NCBI GenBank assembly: GCA_030411725.1
Contig: MU839855.1
Location: 62,001-126,000, forward strand
Direction of reading: 5' to 3'
Length of the DNA stretch: 64,000 bases
From: Echria macrotheca
Taxonomy: Eukaryota; Ascomycota; Sordariomycetes; Sordariales; Schizotheciaceae
A program made the position numbers and the translations under genes. Every line of letters starts with the position of its first letter. The stretch's first letter is position 1. Positions 1 through 10,908 of this stretch are shown in pieces. Under the pieces are notes generated by a model. It saw nothing but the letters and a program-made list of their open reading frames with translations. It had not been told where the DNA came from and searched no databases.

Positions 1-1232
1 ACTGGTCTCTTGCTGAAGTACTCCTCCGAGATTGGCGCATCGTTTACTTCGACTCCTTAGTCGCTGGATATGAGGAGCGGCTAAGCCGCATCACCGCCAC
101 CCTTGCTCAGTTTCTCGAGCGAGAGCTCGACAAGACCAAAGTCAAGGGCCCATTTCTCGTCACTCGCGGGGAATGTCCAACTCAAGATGATGCAATCAAC
201 TGCGGCGTCTTCACATTAATGTGCGCCTACAATGCCGTTTCAAACGAATTGATCCCGCCTTCCCGGTCAGCAAACCAGATAAGAGAAATCTTTGCCAGCA
301 TGATCGCCTCGCCTCCAGCCCAGGAAGCATCAGACGACGGCGCGGAGAGCGACGTGGAAAACACATCACGCCGCGGCTTTGACGAACCTAGCTGGGACAA
401 TGTTCTGCTTACAAGAGAATCGAAGAGGAAGCGGCAGTCAAACAGTCCACCGCCACGAAACTCCCCAATGTCGGCATTCCACGAGGAGCTCCGTCTAGCA
501 TCCCCTAGTCCGGCCCAGGAGGTGGGCAGGAAAGATTTCCATCGGGAAGACTCTTCGCGTGATGACTCGCTCCTACTTTCCCCACAGCAACGTATACGCC
601 TTGCAAGTGGCTCTCCCGGTGTTCAAAATGGCATCTCTGCCTCCGACATCAACATGTCAATAGCCGGTGCCTCCCGGGGCTTCGTTGATCAGTGGAATGA
701 GCTCTCGCGTCTCGTCAACCCAGGCGTGGTCCTCCCTCCCCGCAAAGAGCTCGAAGCGAGACTGGCACACCTTACCCGGGACCGCACAACAGCAGAGCTC
801 CGGCTCAGCGAGCTTAGAGGGAAATGTGCCGAGTCAGAACAGGAAGTTACTGAGCTGAGGTCGATTTATCAACGCGACAAGGAGGAATGCGTCAAGGTGT
901 CCGCGTGGTACGAGACGTGGCTTTCGAACGCACCCAACCTGTCGTCACCGGGCTCCCAGCTATCGCCTACACCGGCGAGTATCCAGGTCAATGCGACTCG
1001 GACGACCGTAGAAAACTCTTTGTCCGCCATGAATTCGGAACTCGATCGCCGAAGGGTTGCAGTCGAGGAGGCAGAGGCTAGATCACTCGAGATGGCGCGT
1101 GCAAAAGAACAGTGTTCTCGGGAGTTGCAAGAATTGGAGGACCAGATTGTGGCGACGAAGGATCAGATCAAGATAGGTGCCATACGAGAGCAGGTGCAGC
1201 AAATCATTGAGAGGGCAAAGGAGTTGAAATGA
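1..1232 (+). CDS. Ulp1-like (C48) cysteine protease, 3' part, with coiled-coil tail
   Basis: The frame is open from base 3 to the stop at 1230-1232 and has no start in the window, so the 5' part lies outside. The first residues match the catalytic core of Ulp1/SENP SUMO proteases. Bases 1-2 (AC) precede a Trp codon and fit the second and third bases of the catalytic His in the usual His-Trp pair. The Asp is in YFDSL (codon 51-53), the Gln in TQDD (codon 183-185) and the nucleophile Cys in NCGVF (codon 201-203). After the protease core come a Ser/Pro-rich disordered stretch (about 300-690) and two heptad-like, Glu/Lys/Arg-rich segments (about 740-915 and 1005-1230), probably coiled coils. The family removes SUMO-like modifiers. 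Fungal accessory genomes carry expanded, often transposon-associated sets of such genes, so a conserved deSUMOylase role is uncertain. No break or intron is visible here. Confidence 0.85.
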   Translation, partial: WSLAEVLLRDWRIVYFDSLVAGYEERLSRITATLAQFLERELDKTKVKGPFLVTRGECPTQDDAINCGVFTLMCAYNAVSNELIPPSRSANQIREIFASMIASPPAQEASDDGAESDVENTSRRGFDEPSWDNVLLTRESKRKRQSNSPPPRNSPMSAFHEELRLASPSPAQEVGRKDFHREDSSRDDSLLLSPQQRIRLASGSPGVQNGISASDINMSIAGASRGFVDQWNELSRLVNPGVVLPPRKELEARLAHLTRDRTTAELRLSELRGKCAESEQEVTELRSIYQRDKEECVKVSAWYETWLSNAPNLSSPGSQLSPTPASIQVNATRTTVENSLSAMNSELDRRRVAVEEAEARSLEMARAKEQCSRELQELEDQIVATKDQIKIGAIREQVQQIIERAKELK

Positions 1233-1869
1233 AAATGTCTTAGTCTAGTGTTAGAGGAGGGCTCGCTTCGCTAAAGATGAATTCAACAGGTTACCCGTAT
1301 ACATAATCCGTTGTGCAACGTGGGATAATGGAGAGGGTCCGTTGCCTGTTATAGGGGAGAGTAAAATAGTAACGGAAGGCCAACCTGGGAAGCTGTCACA
1401 TAAAAATGATCGGAGCCTCCGTAAACGACTTAGACCAGATCTTCGAGTGGCGTCTGACACTGCTCCCGCAATCTTGCCGTTTGCCTGAGGATGCGCCGTT
1501 CTCTACAAACCAACAGCAAGCGTCGCAAATACGGCGCAGCCACCACCTACTTACGCTTGGCTGCAGGACGAGGACTGCAAGCTGTTGGCAGAAAAGCCGA
1601 ATCGGATGACAGCATGTTGCACAACCACACCCCGAGTGACAAACGAGTCGACACCAGCACTCCACCCCTTGTGTGACCACATCATGCATGTGTCCATGAC
1701 TGGACACGAATCACGGTCCTGTTATCCCGTCTGTCGTGGGCCTCACTGCAGCTTATCAGCCCAATATCTATGCCTGACCCGCGAGTTTGAGATTTTCCCC
1801 CCTAAACTTCCTTTTCACTCACTCGGTGGCTGAGATTGGCATTCTTTTAGACGAACAGTCCACCGTGCC
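1233..1869. other. Intergenic spacer
   Basis: Spacer between two plus-strand genes. It should hold the 3' end of the Ulp1-like gene and the promoter of the RBR gene. Short overlapping frames on both strands show no recognisable domains. Pyrimidine-rich tracts at about 1795-1825 lie just upstream of the next start, as is common near fungal transcription starts. Confidence 0.5.
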
Positions 1870-4485
1870 ATGCAAAAGACGGCGTTTCAACTTCCCGGGC
1901 GGCCAGTCCCCACCCGCGAGTCAACCGTATGGCAAGCGAACGCTCCATGCAGGTTCTTCGCTCGGGGGAAGTGTCAAAACGGCCAGACCTGTTCTTTTGG
2001 TCATGCTACCACGTCCCCAGATCCCGACCGCAACAGCGACCGCGCTCAGGGAGAAACACATCCGATAAGCTCCGGGGACAAGGCCGATACAAGAAAGCAG
2101 ATTCCTTGTCGCTTCTTCTTATCGGGTAGCTGTTTGAAGGCTGCCTCCTGCCCGTTTGGGCACCCAAATGCGAACTTGACCGACAATGGGGGAGGCGGCG
2201 GTGACTTAAGCGAGGGCAATGATCACGCTGCCGCTGATGCCGACGAGGTGTGTGGTATTGAGTCTCTCCGCTCTGCGGCATGTACTAACAGGAACGGCAA
2301 ACAGCACGAGCCGGACGACAAGTTAGACAACTTTGTACGAGCCATCAACGGCGCCATCGTCCAGTTTGGCGATGGTGCTGCGGTCCTTAAGGCCCCTCTG
2401 GAGTCCGACTTTTCCGCAGTTCGCATCACCGGCCTTCCACTCGATAGTACACAAGCCACGGCCGCTGAGATCCTCAAGGAGCGGGGCTTCGACACCTCTC
2501 TCGACAACATACGGGTACAGACAACGTATTTCTCCGAGACAGCTCAGTGTGTCGCCGATATCCGTTTTGAGGATCCCCACGTTGCGAGGAACCTCTGCGA
2601 GAGCACGGTGAGCGTTACATCCAGCCTGAGGTTTGAGGTCGTCAACCCGTCGCTTCCAAGGGAGACAAGCTTCCAGCGGGTCGAGTGCAAAAAAGTCCAC
2701 TGTTCTTGGCACCGGCCCCTGAAAACCGCATGGCTCAACTTTCGCTCGGAGGCCCTAGCCAAAAAGGTCTTGTCCAAATTTTCCGAGGAAAAGTACAAAG
2801 TCATCGGTCAGGCAGTCAAGGCTAAGATGTCAGGAGACACTTTCAGGCGCCGCGGAGGCTACACCGTCTCCCATCCTTTTTGGACTGTTATGCTCACCGA
2901 GGTCCCCAGCAGTGCCGGCGACGCGGACGTCCAGGAGCCCATCCCTCAAGGCATGAGACCGGTGCATATCGAAATCAGGGATGCCGGTTTCTCTTATGAG
3001 ATGGAAGTGGCCAATGCAACCGTCAAGTCAAAACTCATGGAGCTCGGTGCCCTCAGCTGGTGGGAGGACGCGCCGGAGCAAGGAGGAAAGAGAGCAAAAG
3101 CCAAGGCACGGTTCGTTCAAGAAGGAGATGCGATCAGAGCAGCCGCCTCGCTCGCCAAGTGGAAGCTTCCGTTTAGTCCAACCCTACGTCTGGATATCCA
3201 AGCGATATACTCGGCTCGGTTTAAAGTGCCTCAGCGCATTTTCATGGTTGTCGAGACTGAGATCGGGATCCACGCGCCTATCTGGCGGAGCAAGTATGTC
3301 AACTACACCGCTTACAGTATGTCTCTGGGGAGTGGGCAGCGAACACTGAGGCTTGAAGGAGCTGATAACATTGCTTTCGGAGAGGCCAAGAAAGTCCTTG
3401 AAGAAATTCTCGCCGGCGAGGTTGCGATGACGGATGGCAAGCCTATTTGGACACCGGGATTTGCTAGCAATGGCGAGACCTTCTTGAAGATGAAGTCCGT
3501 TGAAGAGAGTCTGGGAGTCGCCATCGTCCGCAACAAGAGGCATGCCTACGTTCGGATTTTTGGCAATGCTGCACATCGTGTGCAAGCGCAAGTCTCCCTT
3601 GCCGAGCTCGCCACGCAGGACCAGTCAACGACTCACATTGTTGATTTAAGCGATGAGCAGTTTGCCTGGGCTCAGCGCGGCGGCTTCATCGAGCTGAAAA
3701 AGACTCTCGGCCGGAAGGTCGCCTTTGACAGCATCTCGAGACGGATTTTGGTGACAGGGGGCGAAAAGGACTACCAGCTAGCCCTTGCTATTGTTGACGC
3801 CAAGGAGGAAGTTGGCACAACAGCTGCTGGAGAAGCCGAGACGTGCTGTATCTGCTGGACAGAAGCCGAGGATCCGCTGCAGACAAGTTGCAAGCATACC
3901 TACTGCGCTGATTGTTTTGAACGCTTCTGCTTCGCGGGCCGCATCTCGTCCAGCGACTTTACTCTCCGCTGTGCGGGCGACTCTGGCACGTGCTCCGTCT
4001 CAGTTACGCTCTCTGAGCTGCAGGAGCATCTGCCATCTCAGACCCTCGAGAGAGTGCTCAAAGAATCCTTTACAGTCTACGTCAGTCGCCGCCCGGAGAC
4101 CTTCCAGTACTGCCCGACGCCAGACTGCAGCCAGATCTACCGTCACTCCGACACGGCTAGTGCTTTCACATGCCCCAAGTGCCTTTCAGTGGTCTGCACT
4201 GGCTGCCATGATTCTCATCAGGGCAGAACGTGTGCGGAGCACAAAGATGAAAAGTCGGGGGGTTACGCAGCGTTAGCCGAGGCCAAGAAACGGCTGGGAA
4301 TCCAGGACTGCCCTAAGTGTACCACGCCGATTGAGAAGACCGAAGGGTGCAACCATATGACTTGCGGAGGGTGTAAGACTCATATATGCTGGAAGTGTTT
4401 GGAGACATTCAGGACAGGCGGGGAGTGCTATGATCACTTGAGCAGGAAGCACGGAGGGGCGTTTGACTATGATGGTGTTTTCTAG
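1870..4485 (+). CDS. CCCH zinc-finger / RBR (RING-IBR-RING) E3 ubiquitin ligase, 871 aa
   Basis: Single intronless frame. An in-frame TGA at 1831-1833 makes the ATG at 1870 the first possible start. The N-terminus has two CCCH fingers of form C-x7-C-x5-C-x3-H, at residues 27-45 and 80-98, which usually bind RNA. Residues about 150-640 are a long region with alternating RNA-recognition-like segments that I cannot assign firmly. The C-terminus is a complete RBR module: RING1 from C659 (CCIC, SCKHTYC, ADC), IBR with FQYCPTPDC and CPKC, and RING2/Rcat from CPKC to CWKC. The expected catalytic Cys is C827, in EGCNHMTC. RBR ligases accept ubiquitin from an E2 onto this Cys and then pass it to the substrate. 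The fusion with CCCH fingers suggests action on RNA-bound or ribosomal substrates (inference). All metal ligands I checked are present and no mutation is seen, although the AT-rich tract begins about 1 kb downstream. Confidence 0.93.
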   Translation: MQKTAFQLPGRPVPTRESTVWQANAPCRFFARGKCQNGQTCSFGHATTSPDPDRNSDRAQGETHPISSGDKADTRKQIPCRFFLSGSCLKAASCPFGHPNANLTDNGGGGGDLSEGNDHAAADADEVCGIESLRSAACTNRNGKQHEPDDKLDNFVRAINGAIVQFGDGAAVLKAPLESDFSAVRITGLPLDSTQATAAEILKERGFDTSLDNIRVQTTYFSETAQCVADIRFEDPHVARNLCESTVSVTSSLRFEVVNPSLPRETSFQRVECKKVHCSWHRPLKTAWLNFRSEALAKKVLSKFSEEKYKVIGQAVKAKMSGDTFRRRGGYTVSHPFWTVMLTEVPSSAGDADVQEPIPQGMRPVHIEIRDAGFSYEMEVANATVKSKLMELGALSWWEDAPEQGGKRAKAKARFVQEGDAIRAAASLAKWKLPFSPTLRLDIQAIYSARFKVPQRIFMVVETEIGIHAPIWRSKYVNYTAYSMSLGSGQRTLRLEGADNIAFGEAKKVLEEILAGEVAMTDGKPIWTPGFASNGETFLKMKSVEESLGVAIVRNKRHAYVRIFGNAAHRVQAQVSLAELATQDQSTTHIVDLSDEQFAWAQRGGFIELKKTLGRKVAFDSISRRILVTGGEKDYQLALAIVDAKEEVGTTAAGEAETCCICWTEAEDPLQTSCKHTYCADCFERFCFAGRISSSDFTLRCAGDSGTCSVSVTLSELQEHLPSQTLERVLKESFTVYVSRRPETFQYCPTPDCSQIYRHSDTASAFTCPKCLSVVCTGCHDSHQGRTCAEHKDEKSGGYAALAEAKKRLGIQDCPKCTTPIEKTEGCNHMTCGGCKTHICWKCLETFRTGGECYDHLSRKHGGAFDYDGVF

Positions 4486-5500
4486 GGGGCTCTCGTACGA
4501 CGCATTATTGAAAGGTGGTTCAGCCACTCTGCACTACGGGGACGGCGACTTCAGGATCGTAGCGGAGGGGCAAAGCCAGGTTCAGACCCTCAGGGTAGCC
4601 ACGTTTGCAGCTATTCTCTATTCGCATCCTTCTTCCTGCAAATAGAAGAATTATCAATGGCAAGTCTTGCTCCACATACAACGGCTTCCACAGCGTAGGC
4701 TCTGTAGAGCCCGCGTGGAGCAATCAAGCCTCGACTGCTAACGAGCCTTCCCATTGAGGATCATCAACCGGGCTGTGAGCAGGTTTGTGTTGTAGCATGT
4801 CCTCCATCAAGCTCCCCTGACGAACCATATCATCAGTGCCTTTTTATCTTATCACACCATGTACCCGAACCCTAACTACTCCAATCCTAACAGCCGGAAC
4901 ACTGGCGCCGGTTGTAATCTGCGCAGTCGAATACATCGTTACCTGCACCAACCCGCTTACAGACTCTTTGCCTTTACGGCATGCTGCCAGTGGGATTTCT
5001 GGGTGGTCCCTATCTTCCATATACAAGTTAGTCCCAATCTTCATTCTGAACTTCAGTTCCCACGTTGTTTTCAGCCAACATCTGCTAACACTAACTGCAC
5101 TGTAAAAGTTAGGTGCCTCTATACATATGTAGAAGAACGGAAAGCGACATTGTGTGCTATGCCCTGGGCAAGGAGGGCGTTTTGTAACTTGTCCTACTGC
5201 CGGCGATGCAATTTCCGATCTGACGAGTCGATGCTTCTCGACCTAAATCTCGACGGGTTGAACAAGCATGGTTTCCGTTACCGAACGAACCATTGGACTC
5301 ACTTCTGCTGTTCCAAGCCAAAACCGTTGTGAGACAACCCACCTGTGGAAGTATTTCCTCAGATGGGTAAAAAGCGCAATTTCACGGCCTTCCATTGTCT
5401 ATCGGCTGCTTGTGTATATCTTGACTGCTTCCGGTGGCAAATATGATATATATGACCTTGATAAGCTCTTCTGTTGTAGTATACAAAAATAAGTGTTTAC
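4486..5500. other. Gene-free flank between RBR gene and AT-rich desert
   Basis: The GC content is still close to genic, but I see no supportable gene. The longest plus-strand frame (4859-5332, 157 codons) has odd composition, many Cys/Arg/His and no domain. It contains CTAAC-like motifs and possible GT/AG sites, so a small spliced gene cannot be excluded. Base composition slides to AT-rich from about 5500. Confidence 0.4.
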
Positions 5501-7053
5501 GGGCACACAACCACCGCGGCTTATCGAATCCCTCTACCCTCACCCCAAGCCGGCATCTTTAGAGTTAGCGTTATTAGCGTTTCCGGCTAGTTTTTTCCCT
5601 CCTAAAGTTTTAACATTAAACAATCCAAACACCCAAGTCATAAGGTAGAAACCAGTTCTCAAGTAAAACACCTAAGTCTAAGGTACATATACCAAAGTTT
5701 ATACTTAAACACTATAGTATAAAGCCTAGATAGATATTAAAATTTAAAATTTAAGGATAATTAATCCCTATTTACAACCGCCTTTCCCTTCACCACAGCC
5801 CTTATCTATACTAGGGCAAGTTGCATATATATATCTCATCCCATCAGCTCTACTATATCAGACCCCGCCTCCTAGCTTAGGCAGCGTACCTATACCCATC
5901 CCGTCCATTTTTCCCAATATGTAAAGAAACGGCCCCTAAACCCTTTAACACTAATACCTTCACCTAAATATCCAGTTCCAGAAGCATAAAGAGTTAAGAT
6001 TTTAGCTCTAATATCTCTATCACTAAGCATAATAGTCCCTATCTCTTGCACAAAACGTACGGTTTCTGGTTTTGCGCTTATAGATGCACGTAGCCTTTAG
6101 GGGCGCGGAAGTTCTGTACATGTTTCTGTATATATACGGAAAGTGGCCCGGGCCAAAGGGGAGGTAGAGGGTCCAGTGGGTTTGTATGCAAAATGCAGAA
6201 AGCGTTGCCGGAGGAGTTCCCTATTATTGAGAAGGTGTTGTTACGGCGCAGCGCAGCGCAGCCGTACTATATAGGGAGAGCACTGGAGTTAATTGAGTTG
6301 TGTTTCTATCCCAGTTTTCTCACCCTGATTTTCCGCCTCTCGACTCCATTACAAGTTAAATAGAAAACTATAAAATTTGTCTAAATACCCGTAAAACGCA
6401 AACTTATTCTGGAAGACGGAGTGTGGATAAGTATAGTTCTAGTTAGAAAAGTTAAAAAGAAAAGCTTACCTACAAAGCTATTATTACTCAGTAATATTAC
6501 AGCCCTATAAGCAGGGTTTAGATATTATTCCTTAGTTACTAATCCCATAATCTAAACTAGTAATTAACTAGCGAAAATTAAATTATCTGAAATTTTAAAG
6601 TATTAGTTAAATTTAACGATTTGGTAGAAATACTACTTAGATATTAAGCCTAAAAACCCAACTTTATAAAAGATATAGCTAATAGGTATTATAGCTTTAG
6701 CCGTACACTTGGTTTATACGGTATATAGTAATCTATAGTACCCTACAAACCACAACACCAAATACCCTGCGATATATACGTATAGTTTATTTCTTTTCTT
6801 CTTTTCTTCTTTAAATTACAATTCACTACTTTTAAACACTTTCCCTACGTAGCTTGCTTTATAATAACTTACTTCCGTTATAAGAGGTAAGAATATACTC
6901 AACAATTATTTAGTTAGTTTTAATTTATTTTATATTTTAAATTGTAACTGTAATTAATAAAACTAATATTAATATTTAAATTACTTTAATAATTTATTTA
7001 CTTTATTTTTTTTGTATATTTAGTAATTATAAAATGTTTTTTATGCTTTTACC
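5500..7053. repeat. Start of RIP-altered AT-rich tract
   Basis: AT-rich and TpA-rich, with stops in all frames, except for a more balanced patch at about 5880-6350. That patch includes a short direct array of GCGCA units inside an inverted repeat (ACGGC...GCCGT, about 6243-6265). No element boundaries were recognised. It reads as decayed repeat DNA. Confidence 0.6.
5890..6096 (-). pseudogene. Short open minus-strand frame, possible transposon ORF remnant
   Basis: In an otherwise stop-dense tract, one minus-strand frame stays open for about 68 codons, from just after a TAA (6099-6097) to a TAG (5892-5890). It ends with residues such as GISVKGFRGRFFTYWEKW. There is no start codon near its 5' end. 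The flanking TAA and TAG could be former Gln codons changed by RIP. I do not recognise the family. Confidence 0.25.
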
Positions 7054-7470
7054 TAGGGTTAAAATTTAGTTTAGACTAGTAATTAGTAGTTTAAACTATT
7101 AATTATAGTAGTTTAGCTATTCCCCTAAACTATTATTAGTTTAAATAATTTAGTTATTACCCAGACTATTAGTTTAATAATTTAATTACCCCTTAAACTA
7201 ATAGTCCGGATTAGTAGTTTACCCCTTAATATAATATTTTTAATTTTTACTTATTAAATTAGGCTCATTAATTAATTATATTAATTATTATTACTAGTAT
7301 AGGCTATATATTATAGTGATACTAGCTAGTAAGATTAATAATATATTTATTAAGCTTATTATTATTACTTTTTACCGCTTTTCCTATATTTATAAGTAAA
7401 TTTGCTATTTTTTACTTATTTGCTATTTTTATATTATAAGTACAAAATTTATATAAAGTATTTATATTAT
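7054..7470 (+). mobile_element. Family A hAT-like element, left part (host of a nested copy)
   Basis: It begins with TAGGGTTAAAATTTAG, a transition-mutated form of the family A end CAGGGTTGGGATTTAG. The subterminal array of AGTAGTTTAAACTAT-type palindromes follows. The element is interrupted at 7471 by another family A copy and resumes at 9049; 9060-9320 matches the internal sequence seen reversed at 48079-48705. Its right end was not located. The base order is typical of short non-coding hAT derivatives. Confidence 0.6.
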
Positions 7471-9048
7471 TAGGATTGGGATTTAGTTTAAACTAATAGT
7501 TATAGTAGTTTAGTTACCTCCTAAACTATTAGTTTGGGTAGTTTAGTTACTGCTCGGACTATTAGTTTAGTAGTTTAGTTACTACCCAGGTTAGTAATTT
7601 AAATTACTTAATTACTATAGTTACTAGTCCGGACTAATAGTTTACCCTTTAATATAATATTTTTACTTTTAATTATCATATTAAGCTTATTAATTTAAAT
7701 TTAAATATTAATAAAGGTTATAAATTATATTAATACTAGGTAATAAAAATTATAATCTATTTTATTAGGTATCATAAGTTTTTTTAGCTAATAGATTTTA
7801 TTTTATTTCTTTTTACCTTTTAAGTATAAAATACCTTAAAATGGAAATATTACGAGATTAGCTTAGTGAAGTATATATTTAAAATGGCCTATTAGTTTGA
7901 TGTAACGTTATTCCCTAGCTAGTATTTCTTACTTTTAGTTACTATAGCTATTACATTTATTAAAATCGATTAAAACATAAAGTTCTTATTCCGAGCTAAT
8001 TACAACTTTTTATATAATTAAATTTTATATCGTTAATTAAAACTTAAATTGGATTAATAAACTTTAAATAGCCTTCAGGTGTTATATAAGGTAGTACACA
8101 TCTCCTCTAAGTAGTAAGACTTATTCAAAAATAGCATTAGAATAGGGAGAAAAGTATATTTTTATTAAAAAACCCTTTAAAAAGACCATTACTACGAATT
8201 TGGCTTAGAAAAATATAAGTTTGCCATAGGCTGTTATTTTACTATATTATTATTTAATAGGTAGTATTTTTTAGTTCATGATATTATACTTCCTCGATTC
8301 AATAAAAGTGGTTAAAAACTAAAGGTATTACTTTGACCCAATTATAGCTTTTTATACAAGTGGATTTCTAATCGTTAATTAAAAAGTCAATTTACCTAAC
8401 TATATTATAATAACATGTATACTAAATATAGATAGGGGGTTATAGGCTGTATTATAACCCTTAAACGTATGTTAAAAAGCTTTTAGTATTGTAGTAGAAA
8501 GTTCAGTTTTATGGGAAAAGTGCCTTAAAAGCCGATTTTATAAGAAATAATAACCCTAGGAAAGATAAAAATTAAATAATTATTAAATATAAAAAAAGCT
8601 ATTTAATAAATAATTTCAAATTTAAATAATTAAATTTTTATAGTAGTTTAGTAGTCCGAACTACTAGTTTAAGTAGTTATAAGGGTTTAAAATCACTTTA
8701 CCCATCGTTGGGTCCTTCGGACTGATGGGTGGTGAAGCCGTAGGCTACGAGCCAGCTGTAAGATAGATAATTGATTGATTGTGTGAGTTCAGGTGCGCGC
8801 AGCGGCAGCGCACCTAAACAGCTATATAGGCCGTGTAACGGCATTGCGTGGGTTGCTGCGTAACTTACGTAATCTGTGCAGATTATCTATAACAGTAGTT
8901 TAATTACTACCCGGACTATTAGTCCAGTAGTTTAGTTATTTCCCGGACTAGTAATCCGGCTAATTTAATTACGGCTGTAATTTTAACTACTAAATTATAG
9001 TAATCCGGATTATTGGATTAATAACTAAGGATTAATATTTTAATTTTA
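7471..9048 (+). mobile_element. Family A hAT-like non-autonomous element with 8-bp target duplication
   Basis: The left end TAGGATTGGGATTTAG and the right end AATATTTTAATTTTA are RIP-degraded forms of CAGGGTTGGGATTTAG and AATGTCCCAACCCTG; every difference is a C/T or G/A transition. The flanks are the perfect 8-bp duplication TATATTAT (7463-7470 and 9049-9056), as hAT transposases make. The element is 1578 bp, about 1.37 kb once the GC-rich insert at 8681-8892 is removed, close to other family A copies (1150-1338 bp). There is no coding capacity. It lies inside the element that starts at 7054. Confidence 0.85.
8681..8892. repeat. GC-rich hairpin island inside a hAT element
   Basis: About 210 bp of GC-balanced DNA interrupts the right subterminal array of the 7471-9048 element. 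It contains nested inverted repeats: CCCATC...GATGGG enclosing GTCC-TTC-GGAC, then GTGCGC...GCGCAC, then GCCGT-GTA-ACGGC. The second half, from CAGGTGCGCGC to the end, matches a second island at 16892-17000. It looks like a separate small insertion that did not suffer RIP, but no clear target duplication was found. Confidence 0.6.
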
Positions 9049-9733
9049 TATATTATAATATAAGGTAGTAATTATATAATAGTTATTAATAATTACTAGT
9101 AATAGTATAATTAATTATTATATAAACCTTTTTATTAGTAGTAATAAGGCTTTTAAAATATATTAAAAGCTTTTAAAAACCAAAAAAGGTAAGTTAACTT
9201 CAATCGACAATTAAGGATAACCGATTTTAAATCTTTAATTAAAAATCCGGGATAATTAATAATAGCAAAATAACGTAATATACGAATTTATAAGTATAAT
9301 TAATTAAACTTACCTTTTAAAAGTCTTATCCCTTTCCCTACTTTTCCCGTAAAACTTCACATTTTCAGTTGTTTATAACCCACACTAACTTAAGTACTAA
9401 ATTTACGTAAATTATCTAACGTGGAGCTTTATAAATATTTTCAGCTACTTATTTTATTTTATTTTTAGAAATTTGTTTTAAAGGTAAAATAAGATACTAA
9501 ATATTGCTAAAAGTGGGTTGAAAAAATAATTTTGCAAGAAAATGAAGATTACGTAATATAATTATTCAGAATATCAAAGCTAAATAGTAAATATTTCGAC
9601 TAAACTTTATTTAACCTTATTAAAGGGCTGTAGAATTTTAATTTAATTTTTATAACCTTTGCTTGTATAGCAGCTAATAATTATCGCTTTTATATATTTT
9701 ATTTTGATTTAAATTTAAGCTAATAGCTATAAC
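9049..9733. repeat. RIP-altered repeat DNA, continuation of host family A element
   Basis: 9060-9180 continues the internal sequence of the element that begins at 7054. 9180-9320 is the reverse complement of sequence right of 48078. Beyond about 9350 I cannot assign the AT-rich DNA. No coding frame is present. Confidence 0.5.
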
Positions 9734-10908
9734 CAGGGTTAGCAATTAGTCAGACTACTGTAGTTAGTAGTTAAATCACTAACTACTATAGTTTAGTTAG
9801 TACCCTAACTACTGATTATAGTAGTTTAATCACTCCCTTAACTACGACTACTATAGTCTAGTTAGTGCCTTAACTACTAACTAAACTACTTTAATTACTG
9901 TAGTTAGTAATCTAACTACAGTAGTTAGTATATAGAGATATAAAAAATTATTATTATTTTAAATTTTTTTTATTAATTGCTTTAACTAGTAATTAATAGT
10001 AGTATATTATTATCAATAAGAAAAAGTAATAGGGTTAATTTAATTTTAACTATCCACCTTAGGTAATAACAATTTATAAATAATGTAAATAATATGTGTT
10101 TTAGGTTTATAAGCAAATAATAGAATATTTATATATAAACAATATTATTATGTATAAAAAGGTAAAAAGTAGTAAAAGCCTTAATTTTAATCAGTAAACA
10201 TGTGAAATATAAGGAAGTTTTCAAGTATGCTAATTACGATTATTACTAATTATCTAATAATAATTTTACTTTTTAATTGCTATACTTATTGGATTTGTTA
10301 CAGGCTGTTGAAAATCGGAAGTATTGTTTCGAGCCAATTGCAACTATTTACATGTGCGGATTTCAAATTGTATTTTAAAAATCCAATTAGTTAAATAAAA
10401 TAAAAATAACTTATAGGTAGGATAAATAATACTATAAGCATACTATATATGCTAATTGTTCAAAGTAAACGTAAAGCAACAGCTTATAAATATAATTTCT
10501 TATATAAAAGTCTTATTAATAGTAGGTATTTATATCTAATTTTAATAATATTAATGGTATTAAGAGTAAATCTATCTTATTTAATAAGCTAATGGTTTTT
10601 AATTACTTTATTTCGGCTTTTCACAGCTTTAATTGAATAAACTTATAGTAATTAAAAGCCTTCAAATCGTTATTTTATTAAAAATAATATATTATATTGA
10701 ACTTGTAGTTAGATTAGTAAATATTATAGTTTAATTAATACCCTAAATACTAACTATTATAGTTTAGTTACAGCGCTAACTAGTAACTACTATAATCTAG
10801 TTAGTACCGTAACTAATAACTACTAACTACTATAGTAAATAACTACTAACTAATAACTACTAATTAATAACTACTAACTAATAACTACTAACTAATTTAC
10901 CAATCCTA
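9734..10908 (-). mobile_element. Family B hAT-like MITE with 8-bp target duplication
   Basis: Starts with CAGGGTTAGCAATTAGTCAG and ends with AATTTACCAATCCTA, the right and left ends of family B (CAGGGTTGGCAA...) in reverse orientation. The flanks are GCTATAAC (9726-9733) and GCTATAAT (10909-10916), an 8-bp duplication with one C-to-T change. The length is 1175 bp with no open frame. Both ends carry long arrays of AGTAGTTAGTAGTTA-like repeats. The internal middle resembles the left subterminal region of the 50022-55713 element. It is a non-autonomous derivative, probably mobilised by the family B transposase. Confidence 0.85.

Noticed and set aside
4859..5332. 157-codon plus-strand frame
   Set aside because: Odd composition, no domain and overlaps other frames; at best part of a spliced gene I cannot model.
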